From contig ML976986.1 of the NCBI GenBank assembly GCA_010015675.1, forward strand, positions 1 to 64,000: DNA of 64,000 nucleotides, given 5' to 3'. A program made the position numbers and the translations under genes. Shown piece by piece: positions 31,622 through 45,290 of the stretch. The DNA is from Byssothecium circinans. Lineage: Eukaryota > Ascomycota > Dothideomycetes > Pleosporales > Massarinaceae. Under the pieces are notes generated by a model. It saw nothing but the letters and a program-made list of their open reading frames with translations. It searched no databases and was not told where the DNA came from. How positions within the stretch are numbered: position 1 is the first letter of the stretch; each line of letters starts with the position of its first letter.

Positions 31622-31872
31622 ATGTGGATGCGCGATGGCGGGGACAAGTACTAGAATCTGGTACGTTCACTCAAAACAGGGAAGATTTTGCTCATTGCTA
31701 CCCTAGTAATGTACAGCCACAAGGAAATATCATCGTTCATCCATCTAAATCTAGCGTCTATACCATGGTCTTCTACTTCCATCCAATCTATGCCATCTTC
31801 ATTTCTAGCGTTCACCTCACTAACAAACTACGTCAAACCCCCTCTCATCCATCCCCCCAGTTCGACATCTAC

Positions 31873-33594
31873 TCAGGCAACCGCAAACTTACTCCTCATT
31901 CTCAACAACTTCCCCCATTTCCACAGCGCCAAAATACCCACACAGCACAGCACCGTCAACCCCCCTAACAGGCTAACCCCACCATCAACTCCAATACCCT
32001 CAAACATTGGCCTTCCCACCAGCACCGCAGCTACCGCAAAGAGACTCCTCGCTAACCCGTTCGCTGCAAAGATGCTCGCCGCATATCTCGGGTAGATGTT
32101 GGGTATGTACATGAAGATAGCTTGTGCGACGAAGTAAATGCCCATGGTTATCATGCCGAGACCAATCGTTGGCGCAATCCAATGCGTGGATGGACGGGCG
32201 CTCCAAGCGTAGATGAAGAGACCGGCGGGAATAAGCGGCGAGAAGATGAGGCCTGGTAGAAGATGGTTCTCGAGTTCGCCGAAAGTGGAATTGGTGAGAC
32301 GTGGGAGGACACGGTAGTGGAGGTAGGCGCATTGGAGGGTGAATGCTAACAAGCAGGACGGGATGGCTGCGAGGAAGATAAGGCCTGTTGAAGTCGCGTT
32401 GAAGTGGTAGAAGACGGGGTAGACGAGGGGGAAAGACTGGTCAACGCCTTAGTAAGTGCCTTCTCTTAAAAACTGGTTGATCAAATAGACTTACCTCGAA
32501 GAACGAATAGAAGATGCCGTACAAAAGCCCCAAATATAATGTCGTAAAAAGCAACGCAGGGTCCCTCACATTCATCTCCCACGGCTTAACGAATGCATCC
32601 CATAGCATCGGACCCAACTTGAGATTTTTCTGCTTCATCTCTGCATCACTCATCAACTCCTGGTTCCCCGTCTCTTCCCTCCGACGCTTCGCCTCATAGT
32701 ATAATATCGTCGGAGCACTCGTCTCCGGAATGAGTGTAATCATCATTAGATAGATCGGCGCGCTAATGATCAGCAGCTCCCAGCTGCTAAACCGCCATCC
32801 GAGGCGCTCGACCGCATAGCTACTAATTGTAGGGCCACAGGCAGGACCCATGGTGGCGACGATGGCCCATAAGGCGATGGCGAAGGGGAACTGTGGTGGG
32901 TGCCAGATATCGCCGAAGGAGGCACCTGTTGTAGCCAGGCAAGGCGAGCACATGAAGCCAAGAAGGAAGCGAAGGATCATGAGGCCTGGGTAGTTGTTTA
33001 CAAGCGCAGTTGGGATACAGAGGATGACGAAGAGGAATCCTGAAATGAAGTAAGGCGGGTTGCGACCGATGGCCGGGATTTCGCTGAGAGGGGAGAAGAC
33101 GAGGGAGCCGAGACCGTAACCCTGGCTCCTATGTGAGTGCCTTGTTACGAGAATGAAGGGGGATACTGACGAGAACATAGAGCGCAAGCCCGAGGGCGCC
33201 TTCAACATGGCTAAGTCCGAATATCTCAACGACTTGTTCCTGACTTGATGTATAGATCGACGAGCCGACGTAAACGGCGAAGGTCCATGTGCTGGTCAGT
33301 CAATTAGCAACTGCTTCCCACCATCTTCTTCTCCACAACGACTCACCATAATATCGCCGTCACCAAAACCTTCTGCCAAGCCGGCCAGTTTTGCGGATTC
33401 GAAGGGTCATCGGCACCATTCCACGTTACCAGATGGTCCACCGATATTTTTCCCTCGAGCGGAGCTTCCGTCACATCATCCGTCGAAGAGCTCAGGGAGA
33501 GACTCTTATCTTTCTGCCGCGAGAATGATAAACTACCGTATCGGCAGTAGTGGAGGATAGAGCCGAGCGAAGAGTGTTTAAAAAGGTACGCCAT
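31873..33594 (-). CDS. MFS multidrug/polyamine-type transporter (DHA1, FLU1-like), 519 aa
   Basis: Four exons: 33347-33594, 33171-33291, 32495-33121 and 31873-32436, with introns of 55, 49 and 58 bp, each in phase. The cytosolic N-terminus leads to VTWNGADDPSNPQNWPAWQK, the usual entry to helix 1. Helix 1-2 reads FAVYVGSSIYTSS, and the loop-2 signature is SPLSEIPAIGRNP. Further motifs are LRFLLGFMCSPCLATTGASFGDIW, the antiporter-type GPACGPTISSYAVERLGWR, and a central loop YYEAKRRREETGN. Four or more helices end the protein. This order matches the fungal DHA1 group that includes FLU1 and TPO-type exporters. It is probably a plasma-membrane drug or polyamine/H+ antiporter; substrate not determinable. 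Confidence 0.88.
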
Positions 33595-36175
33595 CGCGAA
33601 AGGGGCAAGGTGAAAAAGGGCCTATGCAATGAGCGCTGGCAAAAGTAGGAATTGAGAAGAGCGGAAAGACAATATCAACTTGTTTGAACAGCATAAAAGG
33701 CCCGTCTGACCTTCTTATATCCCATCCAACATAACTGTACATAACACCGCAACCTCTATGATAAAAGCCCTTCTGCCTAGCCGTATCACTGGTTTGTCAT
33801 CGGGGTTTGCGGAGCCGGAGAGTTGTATCTCAGCCTTCTACACAAGAAACCGTGAACATAACGTTAAGCGTAATCGACGCTGACGCCTTACTCTTTTTGG
33901 CACGCCAGAAACTTGCGACATGGCTCAGTAAGCGGAAGCGGAGTCAGCAACCTAACGCCAACTAACATCTCATTCGCCGGACGGTATAGATTGTACTAAA
34001 GAACGTCGTGAAGACAGCGCTGGATTGGATACAGCGCGCGATGAGCTGACAAAGAATGCGAAGGTGGGATATGCCAAGGATGGCGAGTGAGGTACTGTCA
34101 TCGCATCTGCATCACCGTCAGCGATGCTATCATCGAAGTACGGACGAAAATTGCGGAAGAAGGACGGGGAGGGGGACTTTATGCTGAGGCAGGGAGAAGG
34201 GCGTTGGGGTGTTGATGTCGTGGGTATGTAACTCGATCAGTGGTAGGCGGAGTTTAGGGTTGATCCGCGGAGGAACGCAGGGTGCGGAGTCGGAGTGAAG
34301 CGGTGATAAAGCTGGATCATTGAAAATGGCTGATAATTGTCTTCCTTTTTCAACGTTCAGCCGTCTGTCTGACCGGTGAAATGCTTACTTTATTGCTTTA
34401 AGATGTCGAACTTTAAGCGTTCTGGAAGAATGGCGATAAATTCGCGAGTTTAATTTGTATTCTTAAGCTTCTAAGCTTCTCATAGACAGAGGTACTATGT
34501 ATTTTCATGCGACGTCAAGAAATAGGCTCCAATCGACGGGTTTTCTAAGATTGGGAGCATTTTCGAACCGATGTTATTAAAATCGGTTCTGTACTCTAGG
34601 CACGATTTTACTCAACGCCTGTAGCGGACCCACGGTAATGCTACTATCACCCGTAGATTTTCGCGGTAGACAAAAAAGTCCTTATGGAAGGCGTTAGAGA
34701 GAATTCTTCTTGTTAGCGAGTTATTTTAACGCTGCTGTTATGTTTAGTCACCCCCCTGAAGATCGAATTGGATCACAGCTGCTGTTGCTGAAACGGATAG
34801 TCTAGGCAAACAGTGTTATGTCCTGACCTCGGATGGATTTGTTGGATGTTAAGTATGTGGCAGGCGATATTTTGAAGTGGGGAACACAACTGGCATCGCT
34901 GACTAGCGGCCTTTGATCGGATAGAAGACAGTGTGGGTCAGCAGCCTTTGAGGTTGAGTGGCCAAGGGCGTTGTGGAAAATGTTGAGGCAGCTGTTGATA
35001 TAGCGAAGTGGGAGAAGAAGTAGAGGGCCTAAAACAGATTTTCTCTTTAGAATAGGCTGGTTAGAGTGTAGAAGCTACAGCACAATAATTTCATCCGATA
35101 TCCCTTAGGAGCATCTGCATCATAAGCAGTATTCATAGTTTGGGACGGGTAAACGAAGGATTTAATTTGGTTAGATCACTAATGAGCATGTTTTTCATGT
35201 CGTGTAGTTGGCCCCGTTCATGCGTACCATTTGTGCCAAGCTCCTGCAGCTTCTCTCGATTAGTTTTAAAGGCGGTAGTTGGGCAATCTACAACAGGGTT
35301 TCGTAAGCTAGATTCATTTCATTGGGCACCACCCTAAGCAATATGCGATGCGCTTTAGGGGTTATTAGAATTCAGGTTAGATAGGATTAGGGCTAGGGAT
35401 ACAGTCCCTCCCGCCCTGGCTCGGGTGCAAAGAGTATGTTACACGGACGCTTTTTGGGTGACAAATGGGCCACTTTTGCATTGTCGGTGCCTAACTTAGT
35501 GCCTGCTATGTATTGACACTGACCGTATCGTCCAATTAGCCATTCACCCTTGTACAGATTTACCGCTAGCGGAAACTACGCACCCGAGCCGGGGTTGGAC
35601 TGTGTAGAGAAAATAGGGTTCAGGGCTTAGTTATGGTGTCCCCTATTGCTGAGTGTGGTGCTCTTTACTGCCTGCCACTTCACGGAAGGATAATTTAGCC
35701 GGTACTCAGTGTGCGCACATATTTGCTACCGTGACTTCAAATCAATCGCAAGATCAACTATCCCAAAACCTCCATCCTGTTATTAAAGGCGTCTGCGGGG
35801 AAGGTTCCGGTGCTCCCGATGGGGTTCATATATGCAAGTATCCTACCTAGGTATGATCACCATGAGTCAAGTTATGCGCAGCTGTAGTTAGTGCGTGTGC
35901 TATTACTCTTTAAACCTCTATGGAAACCCCTGGCTTATACAAAGCTTCTAATAAATGGGGTGATCGTATCGGCTTGCCCCATACCTACATATAACACCAT
36001 CGGGCCTTTGCCTTCCGCCCCGTTCAGAGTTTCCGACAGCCGATGGACCTCGTACGATGTTGACAGAAGAGTATAGACCTTATAACAAGGTGAAGTGCGC
36101 AGTGTAACACTGTAGTTATCCCTCTCTACACCAGGCGACAGCAGATTGACTTTGTCTATCTCTTCTTTTGCTAGT
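33595..36175. other. Gene-free tract of ~2.6 kb
   Basis: No supported frame longer than ~65 codons on either strand. Parts (34340-35350) are AT-rich with many TAA/TTA codons, which could reflect an old mutated transposable element, but no family is recognisable. Confidence 0.5.
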
Positions 36176-37977
36176 ATGGAAGTCAACACCATGGATAACA
36201 CTTCGCTACGTATCCTAGCATTACGGAACTGGCCTTTGTTTCTGTTCTTAATATGCTTCGCGGTATGCACTCAGATCTGTTACTGGCATTCAGTTTACTA
36301 ATGAATAGCCCGTATTTTCATTCGTGGTTACCGCACCCTACAACGTCTATTTCCATCCTCTTAAGAAATGTGAGTAATGGTGTTCATAATACCCTGGAGC
36401 TTGTTCTAAGGGTTTCTGGAGTACTCTATCAGTTGTAAATTTGCATTTCATGCCCAACAAGCATATGCTGAGAATCAACTTCCCACAGATCCCGGTCCTA
36501 AATTCGCCGCCGCAACCAACCTCCTCCTCTACAAGAAAGTCAATGGCCACGAGCTGAACTGGACACATGCCATGCATGAAAAATATGGCGAGGTGGTCCG
36601 CGTGGGACCCAACAAGCTTAGCTATATCAGCGCACAAGCTTGGAAAGACATCAATGGCCATCGTACTAATGGCAGGCCTGAGATCCCCAAGGACCCAAGG
36701 TTCTATTTTCCCACGTTGAATGGCGAGCACTCTCTGCTCACCATTCTCGATGCACATACACACGGACAGGTCCGCAAGATATTCACCAACGCATTCAGCG
36801 ACAAGGCTTTGAGGCTCCAGGAGCCTCTGATCAAGACATATGTGAATCAGCTTGTTGGGAACATGAAACAAAAACTTTCTGCTAACAGCGAAATTCCTTT
36901 CTCTATGGAAAAGATGTACAATTTCACCACCTTCGATGTGATGGGGGATCTTACATTTGGAAAACCGCCGGGCCTCCTCAATCAATCCAAATACACACCG
37001 TGGGTCGATACGGCTATCGCACAGATTCGCGCGGATGCGGTCCTCACCTCCATAGCCCAGTATCCATGGTTAATGAAGCTTGCTCAATGGCTTATGCCCA
37101 AGAAGATGAATGACAAGCGGCGCGAACACTTCGAGCACTCTGCTCACCGCGTTGATAAACGGCTAGCGCAGGACACCGGCGAGAACAAGCCAGACATCTG
37201 GAGCCTTGTGCTCGAGAAAGGGATGGATCAGCTGTCTCTTCCCAAGATACACGCCAATGCAGCGCTTTTTATGGTCGCCGGCACCGAGACGACTGCAACG
37301 CTGCTCAGTGGCCTAACCTTTTACCTCCTGAAGAACCCTACCAAGCACCAGAAGTTGATTGACGAGGTGGCGCGAAGAAGAACTTAATATGGAAACGCTT
37401 GCTAGGCTGCCCTATCTCAACGCCTGCATCGAAGAAGGCCTTCGCGTCTACGCCCCATTCCCCAACGGTCTTCCTCGCCAGACTCCCCAAGGTGGAACCG
37501 TCATTTGTGGGGATTGGGTGCCGGAAAAGGTACGTCCTTCCACAACATGCAGGAACGTTGTTGTCACACAAATTCTGATTTGCATCCCAGACCGGCGTCT
37601 ACGTCTCACCGGGCGCCGCGTTCTGGTCATCTCTTAATTTCAAGGATCCAGACTCCTTTATCCCAGAGCGATGGCTACCTGGTACTGGATACGATAGTGA
37701 TAAGAAAGACGTGATGCAGCCGTTCTCTTTCGGTCCGCGAAACTGCATTGGAAAGAAGTACGTGTGCGCCAATTATTGCAGATATTGTTCCCGAGGCTGA
37801 CTTCAAACGCGTAGTCTTGCGTATCACGAAGCGCGCGTTATTCTGGCATCTGTATTGTGGCACTTTGATCTGGAACTGAATCCGTTGAGCGCACATTGGG
37901 CAAACCAGAAGACGTACATAGCTCGGGAAAAGCGTAACCTCCTGGTAAATGTTAGGTTGAGGCAGCATACAGGTTGA
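36176..37977 (+). pseudogene. Cytochrome P450 (CYP65 / trichothecene C-15 hydroxylase-like), one frameshift
   Basis: Exons 36176-36262, 36309-36369, 36489 to ~37370, ~37372-37529, 37591-37757 and 37815-37977 reconstruct an almost complete P450. An N-terminal anchor (WPLFLFLICFA) is followed by VYFHPLKKYPGPKFAAATN, HEKYGEVVRVGPNKLSYIS, I-helix AGTETTATLLSG, K-helix EEGLR, FIPERWLP and haem loop FSFGPRNCIGKN. All introns have good splice sites. Between LIDEV and EEELNMETLARL the reading frame changes near 37370 and the original frame stops at 37385. No splice pair explains this, so a small deletion or an assembly error is likely. If real, the product would lack the haem loop. Confidence 0.8.
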
Positions 37978-40728
37978 GAGTGCCTATTCTGATCAGCTGC
38001 TGGGCGTGTGGTATCTTCGAACTTCACGCTTGGGGAGGCATATCCGGCATAGGTTTGGCGAAGTGTATTTCCTGTTTAATGGAATTCTTGGATTTTGTCC
38101 AGCGTAACGTCATCTTTGCAGGTTCGGATTCAAAGCGTTAGGAACCTCTGCCTGCTATGAATCGTGTCAACTAAAGCGTATTCGATAGTTACCCATGTCT
38201 CTTCCATCTTATGAATGACTTCAAATGCTGAACGAACCGGTAAACCACGATGGCTCCCTGTTTCCGAGGAGCAAGTGCATCGATTTTAGAATTGCATCCC
38301 TTTTCGTACTGTAGGAGGCAGTATTGATGCTGATGGAGTAATGAGGTGAGCGATGACGGGAATGCAGGTGATGGGGTCGAATGTGCTAACAACGTGAAGC
38401 AAAGGATGCATGATGGTCGAAAGGTCTTCTGGGCGGTATTTCTTGTTCAGTGACGTTTTCGGTGTGCTTTCCTAGCAACGACACGCTTCCTCCTTGGTGC
38501 ATCGCTACTTCAGTCTTTGATCGAAAGAGCAGCTAGTTATGCTAGCACACCCAGCCAGCACCTCAACAATACGGGCAGGTGGTAGGAGCACCCCGATAGC
38601 AGCTAAATAATACTACTGAGGGTTTTTAGGGTTCGGAATATATAGGATTAGGTTGTGGAATCTGGGAAAATAGGGTTCGGGTAGGATTTTTAGTACTAGG
38701 GTTTCGCTGCCCATTTACCAAAAGTGAACAAGGGCGAAAAGCCTCACCAATCGAATCCTCGAGCTCGCTCCCGTCTGTGACGTCGGCTCTCACCCTGCTC
38801 TTTTGGCCCCAACAATGTTTCCACCTCCGAAAACTCTCGTCCCAGCACATCTCAAATTCCAAGCACAGGATCCTTGACCAGTCCTGCTCAAGCTTCGCGC
38901 GGCATTCTTGGCTCTCATGCAGTCTCCAAACCGAACGCTGCGACGTGATTTTTGAAGCTCCGCGATGGCCTGGTCCCCCTGTCCGCTCGCACAGTGCCAT
39001 CACACACTACTCCACATCAATGCGTGCGGGAAAGGGTCTCATATGATATGGTTGCAGTCGAGTTGCACAGAATGCCTTCCCCGACAGGCGGAACGGTTTT
39101 CAAAGTCCGTGATGACATGTCTGACAGTCTGACTCTCTAGGCACAAAGTTTCCGTCACGTGGGATGGACCTGTCAATTCTGAAACTTCGAACAGAACAAT
39201 CAGGTCAATTGGGCAAGATCGGCAGCTTCCGGTGATTGCCCCCGACCCACGAGAGGGTTGCCTGAGCGGACAATTGGACGGCACACGGTGGATCGCGAAA
39301 CTCGAAAAGTCATGATGGCGAGCATGCCGGCGAGTTTTGTTCTCACGTCGTCGAGTCTCCACACAATAGGAACGTTTCGCGTGCCGATCACACGCCAGAC
39401 CCTTCATTTGTCACTATTCGTTTTCTCTTGCCTCACGGTTTGAGTTGCGAGATGCGATGAAGATGATCCGAATAGCACCCACGGGCTACAATGAACAGCA
39501 GCACCCAACAATGAATCGCTTTCGCTAAGCCAACATTTAGAGCGTCAGCTAATCGCGAATATCAAATATCGCGCAACTGAGGCTGGCTGGTCGTTGATTA
39601 AAAAAGCCTCGAGAATACATAGCGCCTCCGTGCTAGGTGCCACAGCATAACCGCGCTCTTTAACATAAGTGTGACACAGCCCTCATCGCCCCACCACCAC
39701 ATAGGGTGAACGCCGGCTATGTCTTTCGGGCGACAAACCTTAACCTAGTCTATAGCGTGATGGTGCAGCTCTGGATGCTCTGGATTGGATTGATCGCCAT
39801 GAGTCCGCGGCGAGCGGTCAGATACATATGCATCGATATGGCGAACCTTCTTTCGGACGATAATCGACCTGAACAACTTTGTTTTTCGAATAAGATTATC
39901 GACCAAACATCGCATCACGACATCCAGCCTCAAACCTTCTCATCGAGTAGACGCTTGCAAAATCAAAGGTTAGGCTCTTTTCTTGTTTTCATGACTCTCT
40001 TCCACAGCGCTCCCCCTCTCATGATTATTTTTATTCCCTGCTGCTGTATTCCCTACCGCAAATCCCATCTTCGGACTTCGAAAATCCCCCATAACTGAAG
40101 CAATGCGGCACTCCCATGCTCACTCGGACTAAATTTGCTAACTCAGCCCCCATTTAGCTTCCCAGCCAATCACAGCCACCAAGGAGGTTACGGGCCAATC
40201 CTACACAGACATTAGCACACGGTCTCTCAGCTGGCACTCCAACAAACAAACTTCTTGGCTCCGAAGGAGGCGTAGGGTGCTGCTACCACTCTATATAGCG
40301 GCCGAGTAATCCTGCGCTCGGTTGGCGCTGCTCATACATGCATATATAGCTCTCCTACGGTTTCCGAAAGGAGTTTTCGACAACGGGTTTCCTGACGTTC
40401 ATCACTCATTACGATAACTTCGCCGCGAGAATCGCCCAAGTCGCTACCGTCTATATAGCATCTCCGTGTTCGCTGCCGCGCTTCAAATCGTTCTGGACCC
40501 CGATTACCTTCGGATACACTTAGCTACAACTTCGAAAGAACGGTCCCGCTCCCCGCCGCGTGAAGTCGTACCACCAGTCGAATGCTACGTTCCTTGGCCT
40601 ATTACACTTTCGATAATTGAGCACCAGCCGTCATATACCCATATAATAGCTTAGAAGGAAACCTCGCCCTCTGATCCGATCTCCTCACACATTCTCGCAG
40701 ACCGCAGACCACATACCGACCCCTCAAA
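37978..40728. other. Gene-free tract of ~2.7 kb
   Basis: Short frames on both strands without domains. 38620-38710 carries scattered AGGGTTT/TAGGGTT motifs in no regular array. The last ~150 bp form the leader of the next gene. Confidence 0.5.
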
Positions 40729-41654
40729 ATGGTTTCCAAAACAATAATATCCACCCTCGCACTGACCTCCACCATCACCACCACATACGCCCTCCCCTCA
40801 AGAACGCACTGCCGCTGCACAATCATCGACGCCTCCAAACCTAACGGCTTCATCTCGCAAAACCCGGAACGAATCACCCCGCCCTCAAACTCACCCTACC
40901 GCTCCCCACCCATCAAAAACGCACCTCCCCATTCACAAACGGACGTCTGCCTAACCCTCGGCCCCGAACTCGAAAACTTCCGCCACACAAACCCAAAAGC
41001 ATACTCCGACTTCCTCTCCCACTCCGCCTCGACAGAAGTCTGGGTCGATCCAACGTCATCACCCTCTCAAACATCCACGCACTCGACCCCAACGGCACAA
41101 GAAACCCCGCTCTCCACCACAGTCCTCCTACGACTAGCAGCGCAAAGAGGTCTGCAGGGCCTCGGCGTCGTGCTCCCCAGTTCGCCGACGCAGCGCCCGC
41201 AGCAGCGAATCGTGTGCAGGGCAGAGCATGTGCAGAGTTATACGACGTATCAGGATAGCATGTATACGCTCCTAGCGCTGCAGATTATCGTGGCTTTTGC
41301 GGTGTTGGCTTGTGTGGTTGAGGGGGTGGTGTTGACGGTGCGGTGGTAAGTTCTTTTTTTTTCCGTCTCTTCTAATTTGGGCTGTGCTAATGGGATGATA
41401 TTAGGTTCCGTGACGATGGCCCAGAGACTGCGGAAACTCACAGTCTGTCAACGAGAACGGCGCTCCGTCTCTCGGGCGACGAGAAACTGCTCCGCGCTTT
41501 TCCCTCCGATGAACCTATCTTCAGCCCCGGAGCCGATAAGAAGTTCCGTTCTTACCGAGCTACGGCATGGCATCCAAGCCCCGTGACGAACGAGAAGCGA
41601 GTTTTCGAAGCATGGGTCGATGAGGACGACGAGATGAACAGGCCCGTGATGTAA
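40729..41654 (+). CDS. Single-pass secretory-pathway protein, 288 aa, unknown function
   Basis: Exons 40729-41345 and 41405-41654 are joined across a 59-bp intron (GTAAGT..ATTAG). Residues 1-21 are a signal peptide (ISTLALTSTITTTYALPS), followed by an extracellular or lumenal domain rich in Pro, Ser and Thr with CRCTII and VCLTLGPELENFR segments. One membrane helix lies near residues 182-205 (LLALQIIVAFAVLACVVEG). A cytosolic tail of ~80 residues follows, ending in an acidic DEDDEMNRPVM. The layout fits a type I membrane protein. No family recognised; conserved splice position and codon usage support a real gene. Confidence 0.75.
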
Positions 41655-43129
41655 AAATGTGTGCAAGATCTTTTTTGTCAGCGTCGCATTAGCGTGGGGA
41701 AGGGAGCTGGGGGAAGGGGGGTTTTACTCCGGTTTGGAAATTTTGGGAAACTAAGAAGGGGCGATTTAAACCCCCTTGACATTCTTTGTGTTATTTATTA
41801 TTATTGGTATTGTTGTTGATGTTGAGCAGAAGGTTGAAGGTTGCATTTCGCCTATTTCAGCGAGCCGGTACAACCACCTTTGCGTCGTGGGAGTGTATGT
41901 ATATATGTACATGAAGATAATGCAATGTGCATACTTGCGTATGAGGGGAATTGTGTGGGAGTTTTGGTGAAGTGAAGTGAGGTATAGGAGGGCTGTGGAA
42001 GTGTGGGTTGGAGAGGGAGTCGCGCGAACGTGGAACGCTGAAGCAATGGAGTTGGCGAACGTATCATCATGCGATGTGCGAATGGTTGGACGAACGTGGA
42101 ACGCCGAAAAGGAGATGGGAATGGAGGGCCATGCAGCGTGCTGGTCGGGTGGGAGAAGGGCACGCGAGATCAAGCTTTGGCAAGCGATTTCAAGCATGAT
42201 GGGTATGGCCGTGGGGTGAGGTGGATGAGGGGCCTCGGAAGGGTAAGGTGGCACCGAAATTGCTGATGGCAGGATATCTCAGTGGATCTCGGGGCTGCCT
42301 CGGGGCGGGTGTAAGGCGTGGGGGTAGGAGAGTGGGAGTTGGGTGGGGGGCGGAGAAAGGAGTGGGAGTCCAGCATACCGGATGCTATCTTTCTCCCAGA
42401 GTGATTATATACAGTATTAAGTGAATTAGGGGAAGAAAGGGCTTCTACTAATCAAGGAAAAAGGAAAGTCTATAGATCGTTTGTCTATTGCTTTTGGGGG
42501 TATCACTTCATCCGATTCGAGTATTGCTGATGAAATCCCAGAAAGAACAAGGACCAGTATTACAAGGGAAGGCGCTTTGGTGTCCGGAAAGTGTTGTTGA
42601 AGGAGATGTTGCTATGTGGGGTATCGCAAATCCAGAAGTACAGAATTTGGGTATAGCGGCGTGAGTCTCGCATTGGTATCGTACATTAGCAAGGATGTCG
42701 CTCTATGTAGAAGGTCGTAATAGTTGATGGGTATCATTCGCAGTTGGAACAAATGGTCGCAGACGGGTGTCGTAATCGGTCGTAAAACATCACCGGTGAT
42801 GTCGAATGCAGCGTCGCACCAAAGGAGATTGTTGAGAAGGTCGTTTATTACAAGCTCTTTTTAGGATAACAGGTTCGAAAGGTGGAAGTGGCCGTTACCA
42901 GCGCTGAAAGGTTCTGGTGTTGTAAGTCGTAAAGTATTGTAACAGCGCAAGGTCGAAAACAGTGAATCGTAGTGGACAAGGGAAACAGTGTAGTAGAGCG
43001 CCAAAGGCTGGAAGAGAGCGGTTGTCCGCGCAAATTCAAACACCGACGGCGTAGAGTCGATGCCGATGAATATGTACGGGAGAAGTACCGGGAAGGGCTT
43101 TTGTTGGAAGGAGAGGAACTAAAGAAGGC
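41655..43129. other. Intergenic, no gene recognised
   Basis: Contains a TTA/TTG trinucleotide-rich patch (41785-41830) and G-rich stretches at 41990-42370. Frames on either strand there are low-complexity and unsupported. Confidence 0.5.
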
Positions 43130-45290
43130 TTAGCCCATGATTGTTTGCCATCCGTTCTCATCCATGACGTCAATCCAGAAAGCATCATCGCCGCTGTCTT
43201 GTCTGCGCCAGACTTCTTTGATGAGTTCAATTTGCTTGCGAAGAGGCTTAGCCGGGAGACGTAGGGCATGCTCTTGGAGACGTTTTACGGCGAACTCTCT
43301 GGCTTGTAGGACTTTGTCGTCGTTGGCATAAACGTCGAAGTAATCAACTGATGACACGAAGCGAAGTTCTGACGCCGCGGCCACAATCAAGATCTGTTGA
43401 ATGCAGATAATGCCTGAGGATGTCGGAATCGAGTCTATCGCATCGAGTATATGCATGGCGAGAGAATTCAGCCAGAGTTTAGTGTCGGTTTCCTCATAGC
43501 GCGTCTCGAAGCGAGGCGTAGGAAACTCAAAGTCGACATTAGCAGACCATGAGGTACCCAGGCGCTTGCGTAGGATTGAAGGGAAGACGCGATAGATCTC
43601 TAGGAGGCCAGCGCAGCGATAGGCTTCAGCCATGACAATGAAGTCTTGCTTGGAAGTCCTCTCATCCCCCAAGTCGGCGAGCTCCTCGGGAAAAGGGTAT
43701 TCGGCGGCGAGGAGGTCCTCTTCAAGCGTCGCAGCAGTGGACAAATTCTCTTGGTGGCGTCGAATTTCGAGAACAGACTTTGTGCTCAAAGCACGCTCAC
43801 GACGGACGAGCCTGCCAACTTCGGCAAACAGGATCTGAATGGTAGGCGCGATGCCGGTCCAGGGGTGAGGAACGATCTTGCCATCGGGCTTTCTGGCGGA
43901 AGGAACCTTTTGTAGCTTTCCACGAGAGCGCAATCCCGTTGGAGTAAAGGTAATGGAGTCCTTGTTGACAAACCCCATCACCATCTCCCAGTGGATCAAA
44001 GATTCCTCGAAGAACTGAGTCTCACGCTGCTTCTCTTCACCTTCGCAATTACTGAGAAGTCTCGGAAGGATCAAGCTGCGAGCCGTGGCAAGGAACTCTT
44101 CGCCAAGGTTGTTCACTTCATGCCAGCTAGTAGAGAGGCCGATAAGCATGATGGAAAGGAACGTCTTCGTGCAGCTGACCTGGCCGCTTTGCACAAGCGG
44201 AAGCTCTTCGTGTAGCGCGTCGCAGGCCTTGCGCTGCATCTCCAAGCCGACGGAAGCCATGTTAGGGAAGGTGTTTGCCAAGTGTGCGGCAGACATGGAC
44301 TGAATGGCATAGTAGATGGAAGGCGTGTCCTGGTAAATGCGCTTTATGGTGGTCCGGAAGGGATTAAGGACAGAATCGAAGGAAGAAAACAAGGCGCAAA
44401 CATCCTTGAAGTAATGCTGAATGAGAACAGACTCAATGTCGTCTATAGATGTCATAGAAGGTGTAGGGCTGGGAAGCCGGTAGAAGTCAAGAAGGAGCGA
44501 CCGCGACAGACGAGGGCTCGACGACGGATTGCTGTTAGCGTCGTCTGGCTTGTGCTGCAGCTCTGCAGAGGCATCGAAGTTGCCGCAGTCCATTGGGCTC
44601 GGGTCGATATTGAAGCCTTCCATATGCTCGAAGATGAAGTCTTCGTTGGGCATCCCCATCGCGTCGATGATGCCATCAAGCATCAACGGATCTAAAGGAT
44701 TGTCGTCCTGAAAGAAGAACGGCTCCGGAATTTGTTCAAACTCTGGAGGAGATAGTCCGCTTGGTTCAGGTGACGAGTCCTCGGAGGGTGTGAGAGGCTC
44801 AACAACAGCGGTGCATGGCGCAGCCTGAGGAGAGGCGTCCTCCTGGGCTGGATCTGGTGTCTTCTTGCCAGCAGGAAGAACTGCAGCCAACGCTTCGAAG
44901 TGGCGCTCTACCTCAGGTGTGAGCTTGATCCCCTTCACCTTGGCGGATGGCTTGGTGATAGCACCCTTTGGACTGGACTTGGGCGGTAGGGCCAACTGGA
45001 TAGGCTGGAAGACCTCATACTTAGTAGACCACTTGAGTGTCTTCTCGTATCCAGGGCAAGGGACGTTCCTCTTCTTGCACTGTAGGCACCCGGGGGCGGT
45101 CTCGTCGCATTTGAGCTGCAATCTTGTTAGCGTGATGCCTGTACCTAGGTATATACGATGAACAGGGTAACGAGTGCCTTACCCGCTTGATCTTGCACCT
45201 CCCGCACCCATTCCTGCTCTTTGTCTTCTTGGCCTTTATCTCTCTTGAAGTAAAAGTATCCTGAGAGCTGGAGTGAGCCAATGGCGGCAT
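43130..45290 (-). CDS. Zn(II)2Cys6 transcription factor, ACR-2-like, 697 aa
   Basis: Exon 1 (45183-45290) and exon 2 (43130-45115) are joined across a 67-bp intron that splits the zinc cluster between KIKR and LKC. The DNA-binding domain has cysteines 29, 32, 39, 46, 49 and 56 (spacing 2-6-6-2-6), and CPGYEKTLKWSTKYEVF follows. The middle is acidic and Pro-rich, with clusters such as EPFFFQDDNPLDPLMLDG that could activate transcription. The C-terminal ~400 residues form the helical fungal transcription-factor region with SIYYAIQSMSAAHLAN and FFEESLIHWEMVMGF. The DNA-binding part strongly resembles Neurospora acriflavine-resistance regulator acr-2 relatives. It is likely a nuclear regulator; its targets cannot be read from sequence. 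Confidence 0.88.

Noticed and set aside
37366..37412. Intron as explanation for the P450 frame change
   Set aside because: The only GT..AG pair nearby would remove conserved residues and does not restore the frame seen downstream.
38620..38710. Telomere-like TAGGGTT motifs
   Set aside because: Irregularly scattered, not a tandem TTAGGG array; no support for an interstitial telomere.
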